Assembly: GCA_964017195.1 (NCBI GenBank)
Contig: OZ024891.1
Location: forward strand, 5,079,494-5,143,493
DNA from: Siderastrea radians
Taxonomy: Eukaryota; Cnidaria; Anthozoa; Scleractinia; Rhizangiidae
Direction of reading: 5' to 3'
DNA length: 64,000 nt
Below, in pieces: positions 52,228 to 64,000 of the stretch. Position numbers and translations under genes: made by a program. The notes beneath the pieces are model-generated. The model did no database searches and was not told the origin of the DNA. It saw nothing but the letters and a program-made list of their open reading frames with translations. Within the stretch, counting starts at the first letter, position 1. Each line of letters starts with the position of its first letter.

Positions 52228-55200
52228 CAAATAAACGTGAGGTGGCTCTGTAAAAAGATCTTGGAATATTTATGTTGAAGGCAACAACGATAAAATTGGA
52301 AACGCTTCAATGTTTTTCAACCATTAACAGTTACAGACCCTATTCAAAATCCTAAGTGTGCTGATAGTTAGCCGCGAAACCATATCAGCGCAGCTATTGA
52401 ACAAGGCCACGCTCTTCCTTAAATACTGCCATGATGCACAGACCTATATCTTAACTCAAAGCTAATTTGACCCTTAGCAACGACTGGAAATAAACCGTTT
52501 AGAACTCACTCTTAGCTAGCTGATGGCCAATATAATTTCCTTGAAGAGGAATGCAATGTTTTGAAAGTTAAGTGTCGTTTATGTCAGACAGAATTGGCTA
52601 CACCGCTTTATAAATTACACAGACACAGAGAACACAGAGAAGAAAGGATAGGACCATTCCCAAGACTGCATCGTGATCGATTTAACACAACACTATCAAC
52701 TGAATTAAAATGATTATGAAAGGACTTAACTGCTAGAGCTTTGGCCAGTAGAGATTACTTAAACTGAAGACTGATAACACTGTTTAGTTACCAATTACCC
52801 TTCGATGTTTGGTCGTCTCTGTCAAGATTACCTGTTAAGACAACTTGTGTCTCACAACTTGAAATAAAAAGGACTGACCTATTCATAAGTAATTTTAATT
52901 ATACTCTTACATCTATCCAATTGTTGTTTACCCATGGCCAAGAACGTAAGAGCAAATTGATAACTTTTAGAGCTTGTGTGGTGATCGAAGCCGCGGTCTT
53001 AGCATGTTCGGATGACGAACATAGTCCACGCAAAAACCTTTTATTGTTCTGCTGAAATAACGTTAAGAAAACAGAAATAAAAAGGCCTGGCCTATTCACA
53101 AGATTCTTTAACTAACATTCTCACGTAATTCTCAGAGCAAACCGATGGCTTCAAGAGAGTGTTTGGTTTTCGAACCGGTCAAGCTGCCACTGACGATTTA
53201 GCATGCACAAAATTCTTAGTTCTTTTTTGCTGTCTGAACATATCTCCATTGTTTCATGGATAATTTTGAATCTTCAACTGAGGTATTTTATGTTGTGCAA
53301 CACTAAAATTAAGGAGAGAACTGACCAAATTAAAGGAATCTATTCTATTTTTCTCCTCAGTGAATAGTAAACAACTGGCATGCACTGCAGCACCTTCAGG
53401 CCATCTACCCTGATGAAGAAAATTGTTCAGCATTCATTTTATCTCCTTTAATACTGCTGATAAGGAACACATGAAAGTGAAACACAAAACAAAAGGTACA
53501 TTGTAAAAAAGACACACTGCAGTTAACACTAGAGCGGGATAAATCTTGTCAGACGACACTGCGAGTCAATTTGATCTAATTCACAAATATTTCTTATCTG
53601 CTGCATGGAGTTCCATGTAGTTGCAACGCTTCCCAAGATCATCAACCGTTGAGCACTCAAACTGACCATGCCCCATTCCCCTCTGAATTAGCAGCACTCG
53701 GTCGCTTTTTATGGCAAAGGTATAGAGCTTTGAACACAACAAATTCACGCACCAACTTGGCCTGGATTGTTGGAGGCAAACTTGTTTAGGTCCATGTCAT
53801 GATGAAACCAATGTCCAAATACACAACCGAAAATACTTCAAAGTGAAAGGTTGAATGAAATATTGCACTCCCTTTTTATATAGGCCGATTTCAGGAAACT
53901 TTAAGTTAAACCGAAGTGATTTTTCTAAATAAAAGTTAAGATAAACTCCACGGATCCATGTAAAGTGAACAGAAATCAAGGCCACGAAGGTCACCATTGA
54001 GCAGTGCAAAGCTAAGATGTTTCTTACAGTAACAGAAATGCATCAAAATCATCCATTTAATTATTTGTGCTGACCAAAAGCGATGATTTCATGTTTTTTA
54101 CTCATGTTTAGATAATCGTTGCAGGGAATGCGAACAAAGAGTAGAGCAGCTCTCAATGATTAGCTTCTTCATGATCACCAGGGCGAGTAGATCATGACAA
54201 ATGTTTGGTCCCTCTGTTAGGACACACCATACAACAAATCGTACTGCATGCCACATAGTACTAAACCGTTTGGAAGGTGAATTAAATAAGAAACAATAGT
54301 CGATTCCTTTGTCACCGATCTTACAGTTCATTGTAAGTCCTTCGACACATAACCAAACTCATCTCAGAGAAAAACTGTGATTAAAGAGCTCTTGTGTGAG
54401 ATGATGTAAAGAAGGGCTTCACATGTTTTGGATTGCTTAAAAACCTTTCATTATACAGCTTTCTCAAACATTTTATTGACAGTTGTGATCAATAAAACTA
54501 CTAGTCAGTCCCTAAGTGACCTATATCTCATAGCTATGTGTGTGTTTTTAATTGGAGTATCACAGAGAAACTGGTCGGCGTCTGGGAGGTATCTTGACGG
54601 GGCGATCGATGTACACAATGCTACACGCCTTGCTCTGCAAACAAACCTGTAGTTTCATTTTGTCCAACATGTCCTCACAGTTTTATGGAGAACCAAAAGG
54701 CCTTAAATGAGTACCTTCATACTATAAACATTAAAAAGATCGCGAGAAAGGTTTCTCGCTAACAACAACGGTAATTCAAACACAATCTTCTTCATCTGAT
54801 ATAGCACGCTAGCATGAAACAGTTGTTCCACACTGGTTCTATGAACTGGACTGAGACAACCAGCTGGAAAGTAAAATCAGACTGTATGTACAAAGCTATC
54901 TGCCAATAATGAAGAAGAACAAAAAGCTAGCATGCGTCCTTTACACTCTATAGTAAATAGGCTAGTAAAATATTGCTCTGCAAGAACGAATGGCAGTCAC
55001 GAAGTTCTCAACTTCTCAGAAAGAAATAAACAGTATTCTTCGCAATTATTAGTCCTCTGTATCTTTCCCACAGTTGCCTTCAATGCGATGAACAGAAATT
55101 TCACATATTGTTGAATGAAAAAGGTGAGAATTTTAGCAACACTCGGATCGGTAGTGGAACGGAAGGAGGTTTGATCTGAAAACATCCGCTTGACTGGGTC

Positions 55201-57428
55201 TCAACTGTTCACAGGATGCAATGAAAAATTAGAAGAAAGAAAAAAACAACCACACCAGGTAGGTCTTCTTGCGTTTAGCGGCTCTTCAAAGTCGGTTATG
55301 ATAAGTACAATCCGTGAATTTATATATTAAAATTGACACTTAACTAACTCTTAACGATTCCATGGCAAATAATCAAGTCGAAATGGTTCATCAAGATACA
55401 ACATTCAAATTCGTGACTGAAGTCGTGCAGTTACCATATTACAAAACAACTTCAGTGAACTGAAAAAATCTGCATCCATCACCAATTTATACACTATCTT
55501 TTCTTTCCATACCAAAGTTATATTATTTAACTATTGGAAGCTGTGGACCATACTGCATAGGGTTGCATGATGTTCTATGTTCAGTAGGGCTGCATTTGAA
55601 GCGTTTGGTGTGTCGTGACACGCCACCGATTCCAAAACATGGGCTCTGCAACTCAGACAAACACGACGAAAATTGGAAAAGCAAACCTTGTAAACCCGTG
55701 CGTCCAAATATTTTGGAAGATTACGACACGAATTCTTTTGAACTACCAGTTCTTATATCGAACATTGGGCGTTTAGTTTCCGCAGAGAGAGGCAAGGGTG
55801 CCAATAAACAGCTGTGCTCAAGGGATTTACTATTTCCAAAGTATTCACTTGACTCCAAGATCATACTTCTTGAGCATGACCAGACGTGGCTCTTGTCTCC
55901 ACACACCTCCTCTAAAAGTCCCTCCTCGATCCTTTCGAGCAGTAAACGTTTAGGTCGGAAAAACTTCGAGAAAGACTTTGAGCCTGACAAAACTGCCAAT
56001 GGATTGCAGTGATGATTTGTTTTGTTACAGTCTGAGAGATCTAGCAGTGCTTATCTCAGCTCCTAATATTTAACAAGCACACAATCGTTAGATACCTCAT
56101 GAAGGAAATGATGTTGCTCGTAATGCAAAATGGAAATAGACTCCAACTGGAATTTCACGTGCAATTATTTCTTTCATGCAACGACGCCTTTTAGTTTGTC
56201 TCTCGTAGAGTGTACCTAATAAAGCCTAGTATTTAGTCAATCAAAAACCAAGTGCTCTTCTACATTAACTGGTTGACGATTCCTTGACAAAAAGTCCTGT
56301 TGAGATGGCTGCTTGTTAAACGATCAAAATAAAATTATTTAGCGCTGCGTTTTAAGCGTTTTGCTGTATGGCGGTAGATACAAAGTCCAAGCTCTCAACA
56401 GCGTGTACGCTTAATGTCCTCGCTAGGCAACTTAGAAAATTTTCGAGACACATAGTTTACTAGTGAAACGTTTTTTTCTTTGTGTTCACAAAAGAAAATA
56501 GAATATAATCCAATAGCTATTCCAAGATTGTACTTGAAACATTACCAAACTCAACAGCTGTACCCAGCTGAAGCGTAACTGTGCAAAGACTGTTTCGTTT
56601 GCTTGCCGAAAAAATGGGATTTCACGCCCGTTGTCACTTGCAAGAGGTCTTTCGAGAACGAAGAATACTCGCGACGAGATCGACATGTAGGGAAAGACAT
56701 AGCGGAAATCGTGTGTAAGCAGCAATTTTCGAAGACCGTCTCTGCTTGCTATTATATTTTGCACAGCTGAAGTTAGAAAGATTGTAAACCTGAAGCTCAA
56801 TTATATTTAGTCTCGAGCGTAATTTTAGATATGCACCCAAGATTTAGCCCTTTGTCAGCCTCATATATTTTGAAAGGCCGTGCAATTACTTTGCCAAAAC
56901 TAACACTAAATACTCAGAAAGAAATTGCTCAGTCAAATTTTTGAGACTGCACCTTTGCAAAGCGGTAAAGTGGACCTGTAATGCTGTTTGAACTTGACTG
57001 AATTAATTAAAAGCATGCAAGGTCACATCTATCGAACGGCAAGAAACATTTCACGGCCAGACGTTAATTGTTGCAAGTTGCATCTCATCATGAAGACTTA
57101 CCTTCACCCTTACCATTTTGGAGATAATGCTAGTCTGCCAAAGCATCGAATTATTTTATACTCAATCTTGCAATTCCTCTCTATTTGGAAAGAATTGACC
57201 TAGAGCAGGTCCACCGTATCTTCGCAATTCGAAGAGCGTATTCTGATGTTTTAGCACGACGAGACCTATCCCATAAACCTCTTGGAAGTTTATAAACACT
57301 GTTAACTGTTGTGGCGGCACAACGATTCATTTATCCAGCGGTTTTTAACAAGATAACGCTTTTCCAAGAACAAAAGGATATTTGTAGAAAAAATGTTTTG
57401 AACCTACTGTTTAACCTAACAATCGCTA
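52228..57428. repeat. tandem duplication, unit B (about 5.20 kb)
   Basis: Head-to-tail copy of unit A, starting GTGAGGTGGCTCTGTAAA and ending TTTAACCTAACAATCGCTA. Frames shared with unit A (for example 51728-52006 against 56988-57203) differ mainly by amino-acid changing substitutions, which does not look like protein-level constraint. Confidence 0.85.
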
Positions 57429-58360
57429 GCTAGAACAAATCGCTTTAGAACTTAAAATCCCTCAGCGCGCCATAACTGACTTTTTCTCACATGTTGACAA
57501 GTTCTAGTTGCAAACTAGAGCGTCTAGTGTAAAACTTGCTATATGCGGCTGAGAAGCTCTTAAAACAGTTAAAAACACCCGAAATGATCAATGTTTAAAA
57601 CATAAATAGCACCTTCTGCATAGCGCTTTAAAAGCTGTCTGAAAAATTCGTCAGGAAAGGTCGACGGAAATAACATGCAAAACCAAGAGTCTGTTTTGCC
57701 ATTAAGCAGTTTCCAGTTGTGAACCGCTTGATTGTTGTATTTTAAATCAGTTTAGTTCTACATCATATGGCAGATTTTGCGATCTTTAGCATAGTTTTGC
57801 TCGAGTGAAAAGGCGTGACTTTGCAGACTGGCGTAAAAGTAAACTCCTGGCAGCGTGAATATATTAATCCGACTACTTCAGTAAATTATTTTGCTCAATG
57901 CTGTTTACCTATTCCACGTGCCTGGCCCGAAAAAAAAGAAACTGCCGACAAACAGCTATATAACTAACCTTTTGTGCTCCCAGCTACGGTCAAAAGTCCC
58001 AAAACGTTGACTGGGCATGATTTTCGGCGAGGAAAAACGTTTCTTTCCCGCGCTTCGTATCACAGTATTCAACGTCACTTAGAACTTCCTCTATAGGTTT
58101 TGAGATTGTTTTTTTATTCTATATTAATTTGAAAGTGAATAACACAATGACGAAGTGTTGAACCCTTGACCCGGCTTCAGCAGTCGCTCCATATCAACCG
58201 TTCGACTACGCAAAAAATCACAAACGCTTCAGAACAGGCGTTAGCCTTAAAGTTTGCCAAAAACACGTTAAATCGGCCCCTCATTTCATCAACTCTGTTT
58301 TATTAACAAATTTCACTGCTTTACTTCATCAGAAGTAAAGAAAATTTAGTTTTATTACAG
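57429..58360. other. unique spacer, nothing recognised
   Basis: Follows the end of duplication unit B; AT-rich, no motif seen. Confidence 0.45.
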
Positions 58361-58566
58361 GGCTCCCTGGACGATGAAAAAAAAAATTCTCCTATCTCAT
58401 AATAATCTGGGGGACTGGAACAGAGGAAGTTTTAAGACCACGTTTCTTCGTATTGGACCGATCGCGAGATGTTCTAGAAAAAATGCTTTAGTTAGTGTAG
58501 CTTGTTTTGAACGTTTATCTCTTTATCATAATTCAGTGCATGAAATACTTCGAGGTCGTGAAATCT
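58361..58566 (+). CDS. orphan candidate exon, function unknown
   Basis: T-rich acceptor TTTTATTACAG, then an open frame (APWTMKKKILLSHNN..., rich in Arg/Lys, 68 residues) ending at a strong GTAAGT donor (58567); a second donor lies at 58598. No family recognised and no partner exon could be joined convincingly. It may be a real exon of an unseen gene or a chance arrangement. Confidence 0.25.
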
Positions 58567-59254
58567 GTAAGTCTTCTCGAAGAAAGAGAAAACTCAGGTA
58601 TTTATAGTCTATTTGTAAACTTTGGAGAAAAACACCTCGTGTAGAAGTAGAACAAAATCAATGTTATACGCCACGGACCGTTAACACTCTTGCTGTAAGC
58701 TATTTCAAAAGATAACACTTGATAGTTAATTCAAATTGTGTGAAGTTTGAAAAAAAAATTAAGCAGTTTGTTTTGAATCATGGCGCCTCCTTGAGGTCTG
58801 GGTAACTTGATAACTTGCTGTGCTTGATATGCTTCTTGTGACACGCAAACAAGAGGTGAAAACGAAAAACAAGGCCTTCTTTGGACCATTACTAATGGAA
58901 GTGATGAAGTGATCTGATGGCTATCAAAAACATTTTCGTGTGTTTTTTATGTTCACAGTGAGTTTTTTTTTTCTTCATTATGACAACAATTTTAAGAGAG
59001 AAGCAGTAAAGATCAACAATCCCAAAAGTCGAGTGGAAAACTTGGCTGGAGTCATGGGCAAGATAACACTTCAAGTAGTAATCTTTGCTACATAGTATGG
59101 TGTAATACAGTGAGGCTGAACATTGGCCATGAATTTATTAATCGTTAAAGGAAAGAATGGAACAACGGATTTTATTAGGTTCAAACCTCAGTAGCTTTGC
59201 TCTGAACCGTACAAAATACATGAATGAAAGCTGACCTAAAATTGTCTCAGTTAG

Positions 59255-59692
59255 TATGCCTGTTTCCGAAACACTGAAACACGTTTGCACGATTTAAAGA
59301 GTTCAATTCCTATCAAAACAAGGCTCAAGTCAGTTGGCAAAAGACGATGTTGCATGTACATGAATGTCCAACAAACTGACAAGCAGTCCGCTCACGCTGT
59401 TCAAACTGGCTGCCGTGGCATAACTTTGGATAAAAGAAATCAGTTTCAATGGCAAAAAACGTCTTTCCATAATTCACTCAGAAAAGCGATCTGTCGCAGC
59501 ACTAGCGCCCAAGGTTTCTTTCAACTGAGAATGGATGGCAAGGAGTGTCACTACTGCATCAAAGATGACAGAAATTTTTACCTGTTGTACGAACAAAGGC
59601 GAATGGGCGATTCTTTGCGACAAGAGGGGAGACAGAGAAAAGGGAGTGCCACTGAATCTATAACATTCGAATCCAACAGCACTGCAGCATAA
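59255..59692 (+). CDS. unidentified open frame, about 145 codons
   Basis: Open from just after a TTAG acceptor-like site (59254) to TAA at 59690-59692. The first in-frame ATG is inside (MYMNVQQTDKQS). The frame is Lys/Arg/Gln-rich with six or more cysteines (including CHYC), and GFFQLRMDGKE. I do not recognise a family. Length is somewhat above chance for this composition, and it lies wholly in the segment missing from the sister block. Confidence 0.25.
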   Translation, partial: YACFRNTETRLHDLKSSIPIKTRLKSVGKRRCCMYMNVQQTDKQSAHAVQTGCRGITLDKRNQFQWQKTSFHNSLRKAICRSTSAQGFFQLRMDGKECHYCIKDDRNFYLLYEQRRMGDSLRQEGRQRKGSATESITFESNSTAA

Positions 59693-60639
59693 CAGCACAA
59701 CAGCACTGTCAATTTTACATGTCCTAGTAGAAAAAATGTCTCTCCTCTCTAGAACTTCGTTTGTGTACCAGAGCGTCCAGTGTAGGCTGACGAAATTGAC
59801 TTGTCATAGACTATTTATCTATTTATGATTGAGGAACATCGCAGAAGGTTTAGAGAAAACTTTCCCTTCGAACATGTTGGATTTTTCGGGATTGCTGAGG
59901 ATATTGAAGTGCGCGAAATGACTGGAGGTACTTGCAATTTAGTGGCGTAATGACGCTCGTGGCTTCACGAGGGAGTAACCTGGTTAACTCTTAATCCTAA
60001 GTTATTGCAGACAGTTCGTTTACCTTTATTTTGGCTTAAAATGACCTTTTAGGTGTCCGGCCAGTTTCTATAGAACTCAGTCCTGGAACGTTCCACTAAA
60101 AGCCAATATGTTTGAGTTACGGAAGACGATGTAGAAATTCAAGCTCGAACCGCTTTAATTTTGGTTAGGGTGGCCGGGGTTGTTCAAACCGAGGTGAAAG
60201 ATTCGCAGACCTTTAATTCTCCGTTTAATGATTTTAACAAATAAGGGACCTTCTTCAATTACATTCTGGCCTTGGCTTATATATACACAATATACCCAAT
60301 AAGACTAAATTAACACCTCCGAGCAAGGTCAAGCATGCATATCGATACGCAAAACCGCTTTGTTTGAGATTACCCCTCGATTGTATTCTTCAACGGTTAG
60401 GTGTCGGCGAGTTAAATAAAGCTGGCATACGTTTGGAAATCTGCGATTGTTTTAGCATCCAGTGCAAAAATCGTTCGAAAGCAACATTTTATATTCACAA
60501 ATAGCTGGTTTATTGCTTTAACTCGTTTGCCGAATAAACGGGTAAACGGTACCTTCCCGTCCATGAAGACCGAGGTATCTTTCGTGATGTTTAGGTGCCA
60601 TCATCTTTCAACACTCTTTCTCCAGCTATCTTCAGATCT

Positions 60640-60870
60640 TGAGTAAAAATCCTTAAGTGTGACCATTTCAGTGAAAGACTTTGAGAGTGCTGTTTATTAG
60701 ACTGTGAAAGATGGCTTTAACTTTTGAGTTTGAATGACTAGTACTGAAATCCTGAAGTATGCATACGGATTCAAATGAAAGCTACTGAGCAGTGCTTTCC
60801 CATGATACTGTTAATTATGATATGCAAGGTGGTTGTATCTCATGCGTTTGCGATAGTGTGGCCATTAAGA
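60640..60870 (+). repeat. dispersed ~120-bp repeat, about two units
   Basis: Contains AAATGAAAGCTACTGAGCAGTGCTTTCC, TTTAACTTTTGAGTTTGAATGACTAG and TCCTTAAGTGTGACC. At the end of duplicated block C. Confidence 0.7.
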
Positions 60871-61789
60871 TGAAAGTTTTTCAGTGAACATTATTAAAAG
60901 CAGGTTGGTAATTGTTGCTAGAGCAAGGACGCAATTTTATATTGGCAACAATCACACCGCTTCGTAAATGGGTATCGATGTCAACGGTGTGCAGATTGTA
61001 GACACTGGAAATAAAATTATCGTAACATACAAGCTGTGAACAGCTAACCCTAAAGACGTTTTTGTTAACGGAGAAATAATGCACTATTATACTTCTCGTA
61101 TGCATCATCAAGGATATCTAGCCTTACCTTTATCGATAAAATCGCGCAAGTAAACGCTACATATGCATAAACATTTCGCTGTTGTATCTTCCCAGCTTGC
61201 GGTTATAGGTCCGTATACTAGGCGTAACTCGCGCGTTTCTAAATATGTTTATAACCAAAGGGGTCCATATTGAGCACTCATGTTGGTGAGTCATATGACC
61301 ATCTGACTTCATTCAGATACAGGCCAATCAAAACTCTGAGAGAGACAATCCCGTAAGAAATCTTTTTTTTATAATTTGAATTATCTTATTTAAAACCATT
61401 TTAAATTAATCGTCTTTTGTGAGGTGCGGAAGCTAAAGGGTGTCTGAGTCCATTAATTTAACAGGTCCTTAGCAGAAAGCAAACCAAGGCATTTGATGTG
61501 ATCGCCTCGATTTCTGGGAAAAACGTTCGAACGTGAATTTTTTTTAAACATTTTTTCAACTGTGTTCCGGTTGTTATCTGATTCATAATTTTTCTGCATA
61601 TTCAAAACTGATAATGAATAAAAAACAAAAACAATGGTGAGAAATATATGGCGTAAGTCCTAGAACAACATCCGAAGACCATTTCAAACGAAAAGGATAG
61701 TAACCAGCGAAAATTCTCGAGAATACTACAACTCTCGGCTTCGTTTGACCTGTGGAAGCCGACGTGGGAGAGGAGGCACCTCGAGATGG
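60871..61789. other. spacer between duplicated blocks, nothing recognised
   Basis: AT-rich; no gene or bounded repeat seen. Confidence 0.45.
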
Positions 61790-62530
61790 ACATCTCTCAC
61801 GTGCTCTCGAAAGCAAACAATGGAGTCATAAGCGTAGTCGTAAGGGCGACGGAATCGGAGTCGCAAGAATCAGAACGTTTCCGTTTTCTCTTATACGATC
61901 TAGTGAAAACAAGATTGTCAGAGGCGTAAGCAGAAGCAGAAGAATAAAGCAATCACAGGGCTCGTCTTCAGGTCCTCCGGGTACAAAATTTGACAGCAAA
62001 AAACAAACATGGTGATTCCTTTAGACGAAGAGCTTGCAGAGGCGGTAAGACGCTTTCCTGTACTGTACGATAAATCCTGCAAAGACTTCAAAGATAAGAA
62101 GAATAATATAATAAGAATTCTTGGGAGGAGGTAGCCCCAAGCAAGCCGGAATTCAATCCGTACGACGTTGAAATATGTCCCAGACCCATAATCCTTTCCT
62201 CATGTTTTCAAACGATTTGTTTTCTACAGCGTCTTCAAAGGAATTTACTAGGAGTAAAGAAAGCAGAAGTTGGTCTGCTAGGTTCGCCATGTTTTTTTGG
62301 CGCTAAAATTTGTACCTTAATTTTATAACGGGCCTGAGAACGAGCCCTGTGGTTGGTTTATTCTTCCGCTTCTGCTTACGAGCTCCGACAATCTAGTTTT
62401 CACTAGATGGGATCGTAAAGCGCAATAGGAAACTCTGCTTACGACTCCGTTGTTTGATTTACACTAGATCGTAACTCTCTACACTTCTGATTACGACTCC
62501 GACTCCGACGCCAGTGAAAACCAGTTTAGC
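61790..62530. mobile_element. long inverted-repeat element (about 740 bp)
   Basis: 61893-61965 (TCTAGTGAAAACAAGATTG...CACAGGGCTCG) is the inverted match of 62342-62413, with about 10% mismatch. Outer GGAGTCGTAA/TTACGACTCC segments pair more loosely out to CGCCAGTGAAAAC at 62524. It lies exactly at the left edge of duplicated block D. Confidence 0.65.
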
Positions 62531-64000
62531 CTTCTCGGCGAAAAAGAAAATTCAGGTAATGATAATCTATTTATAAAAGAAAATTGGAGAAGAACACGTC
62601 GATTATATATACATATCATAAGCATACCTTGCCGCTTGGGGGTAGAACAAAAACAATGTTGTACGCCACGGACCCGCTATTGCTGTTAGAAAATTCAGTA
62701 GAAATACTTGATAGTTAATTCAAATTGTGTTAAGTTTGGAAGAGAAAATAAAGTAGTTTCTTTTGAATGATGGCGTCTCCTTGGAGTAGAGTAACTCAGT
62801 ATGCAAGCTTGTTATGAAACACAAACAAGGGGTGAAAACGAAAAACGCGTCTCTCTTTGAACCATGAAATGATTTAATGGCGGCTATCAAAAACATTTTC
62901 GTGTGCTTTTTCTGTTCACAGTGACTAGTCAGGTTGTAGCACCACATCATTAAGATAGAGATTATGTAAGAGAAACAGCAAAATCAACAATCACAGACTG
63001 GAAATCGCGGTCGGAATCTGTGGATAAGATATGACTTCAAGGAGTAACCTTTGTATCTGTTTATGATTGAGGAACATCAAATATTAAGAGAAACTTTCCC
63101 TTCGAACATGTTCGCTTTTTCGGGATTGCTGAGGATATTGAAGTTATTACGCAAAAAATGGCTTGAGATACTTGAAATTTAGTGGTTGAATAATGCTTAT
63201 GACGACTTCATGAGGGCGAAACATGGCCAACGCAAAGCCTGAGCTGTTTTATCTAGTTTACCTGTACTTTAGCTGAAAATGATGTGTTATGTCTCAGGCC
63301 ATTTTTAAAGAACTCAGTCCTGGAAATTCAATTAAAAAACCGATTTATTTAAATTAAAAGAAGATACTGTTAAAATTCGAGCTCACACTGCTTATGCCCA
63401 GTTAGGGCGGGTTGTTCAAACAGAGGTTAATATAGAATCTCGGGCCTTTAATTCCCCGTTTTGGTGGTGTGACTTAACAAATAAGGGACCTTTTCTCAAT
63501 TAACTGACTATTATATTCTTGCCTGGACTTATCTATACATAATATACCCAATACAATGAGCTAATACCTTCAAGTAAGATGATACATATCGATATACAAA
63601 GCCTTCGGTTGTGATTTATACCCCTCAATTATCTTCTCCGCAATTGAGATGTTGGTTAATAAAGCTGATGTAAATATTGAATCGGTGTCTTTTTTTTTAA
63701 ATCCAGTACAAAAGTCGCTCAAAAACAACATTTGATATTCACAAAAAGTTGGCTTATTGCTTTAACTTGTTTGCCGAATAAACGGGTAAAAGGTACCTTG
63801 CCGTCGATGAAGACCAAGGCATAGTTTGCGATGTTTTGGTACCATCAAATTTCAAACTTCTTTCCTCCAGCTTGCTTCAGCTCTTGAGTCAAAATCCCAA
63901 AGTGTGACTATTCCAGTGAAAGATTTTGGAAGTGCTGTTTATTGTGCGGTACAAGATGGCTCTAACTTTTGAGTCTGTCAATGACTGAAATCCCAAAGTC
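62530..64000. repeat. duplicated block D (continues past window)
   Basis: Sister of block C (58568-60870) without the 720-bp segment. It ends in a copy of the dispersed 120-bp repeat (63870-64000) that runs off the window. Confidence 0.75.
63870..64000 (+). repeat. dispersed ~120-bp repeat copy, cut by window end
   Basis: AATCCCAAAGTGTGACTATT, GTGCTGTTTATTGTGCGGTACAAGATGG and AACTTTTGAGTCTGTCAATGA match the consensus. Confidence 0.65.

Larger units (their letters stand above)
58568..60870. repeat. duplicated block C
   Basis: Similar to 62530-64000: shared phrases include CTTGATAGTTAATTCAAATTGTGT, CTATCAAAAACATTTTCGTGTG, ATTGAGGAACATC and TTTTTCGGGATTGCTGAGGATATTGAAGT. It contains about 720 bp (59090-59810) absent from the other block and ends in the dispersed 120-bp repeat. 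Confidence 0.75.

Noticed and set aside
55563..56012. 149-codon frame and overlapping minus-strand 92-codon frame in unit B
   Set aside because: The unit A counterpart is interrupted by stops and indels; no family recognised on either strand.
1..64000. tRNA, rRNA, CRISPR arrays, bacterial operons
   Set aside because: None seen; splice signals, introns and metazoan gene families show a eukaryotic nuclear region. Small RNAs could have been missed by eye.

Overview
This window is eukaryotic nuclear DNA, AT-rich and intron-rich. The spliced genes, repeat style and metazoan families fit an anthozoan cnidarian, probably a stony coral. That assignment is an inference from gene and repeat style, because no species-diagnostic sequence was recognised.

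Left part (1-13.5 kb, + strand): the 3' two thirds of a very-long-chain fatty acid elongase gene (ELOVL4-like). Four coding exons lie at 695-751, 1242-1356, 3522-3646 and 11337-11651, and the 5' exons are off the window. Its introns hold a 5'-truncated non-LTR retrotransposon, two inverted-repeat elements and, in the last intron and antisense to the gene, a complete Ty3/Gypsy-type LTR retrotransposon (3814-11144). The LTRs look identical by eye (215 bp) with 4-bp target duplications. Gag and Pol are open, and Pol sits in the -1 frame behind a canonical GGGAAAC slip site with a stem-loop 6 nt downstream. An unusual MYND zinc finger opens the Pol reading frame.

Middle (about 15.6-39.6 kb, - strand): one ETS-family transcription factor gene, convergent with the elongase. 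Thirteen exons reconstructed from splice sites join into one open frame of 706 codons with an N-terminal Pointed (PNT/SAM) domain and a C-terminal ETS DNA-binding domain. Every internal exon is of class 1-1 and a multiple of three, several being 21-69 nt micro-exons, so any of them could be skipped without breaking the frame. Three possible alternative first coding exons are visible (ending at 36564, 34230 and 24737); the last would give a protein lacking the PNT domain. Introns carry several MITE-like elements, including a TTAA-flanked element nested inside a TA-flanked one.

Right part (39.6-64 kb): no confidently recognised gene. It holds a 2.4-kb extremely G-poor, C/A-rich degenerate repeat tract (about 43.4-45.85 kb), a 5.2-kb head-to-tail tandem duplication (47051-52227 and 52228-57428), a second partial duplication (58.57-60.87 kb against 62.53-64.0 kb) with a 0.7-kb presence/absence difference containing an unidentified open frame, and a long inverted-repeat element. 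A dispersed repeat with a unit of about 120 bp recurs across the window.

All exon calls rest on reading splice signals, frame continuity and protein motifs by eye; no alignment was run.
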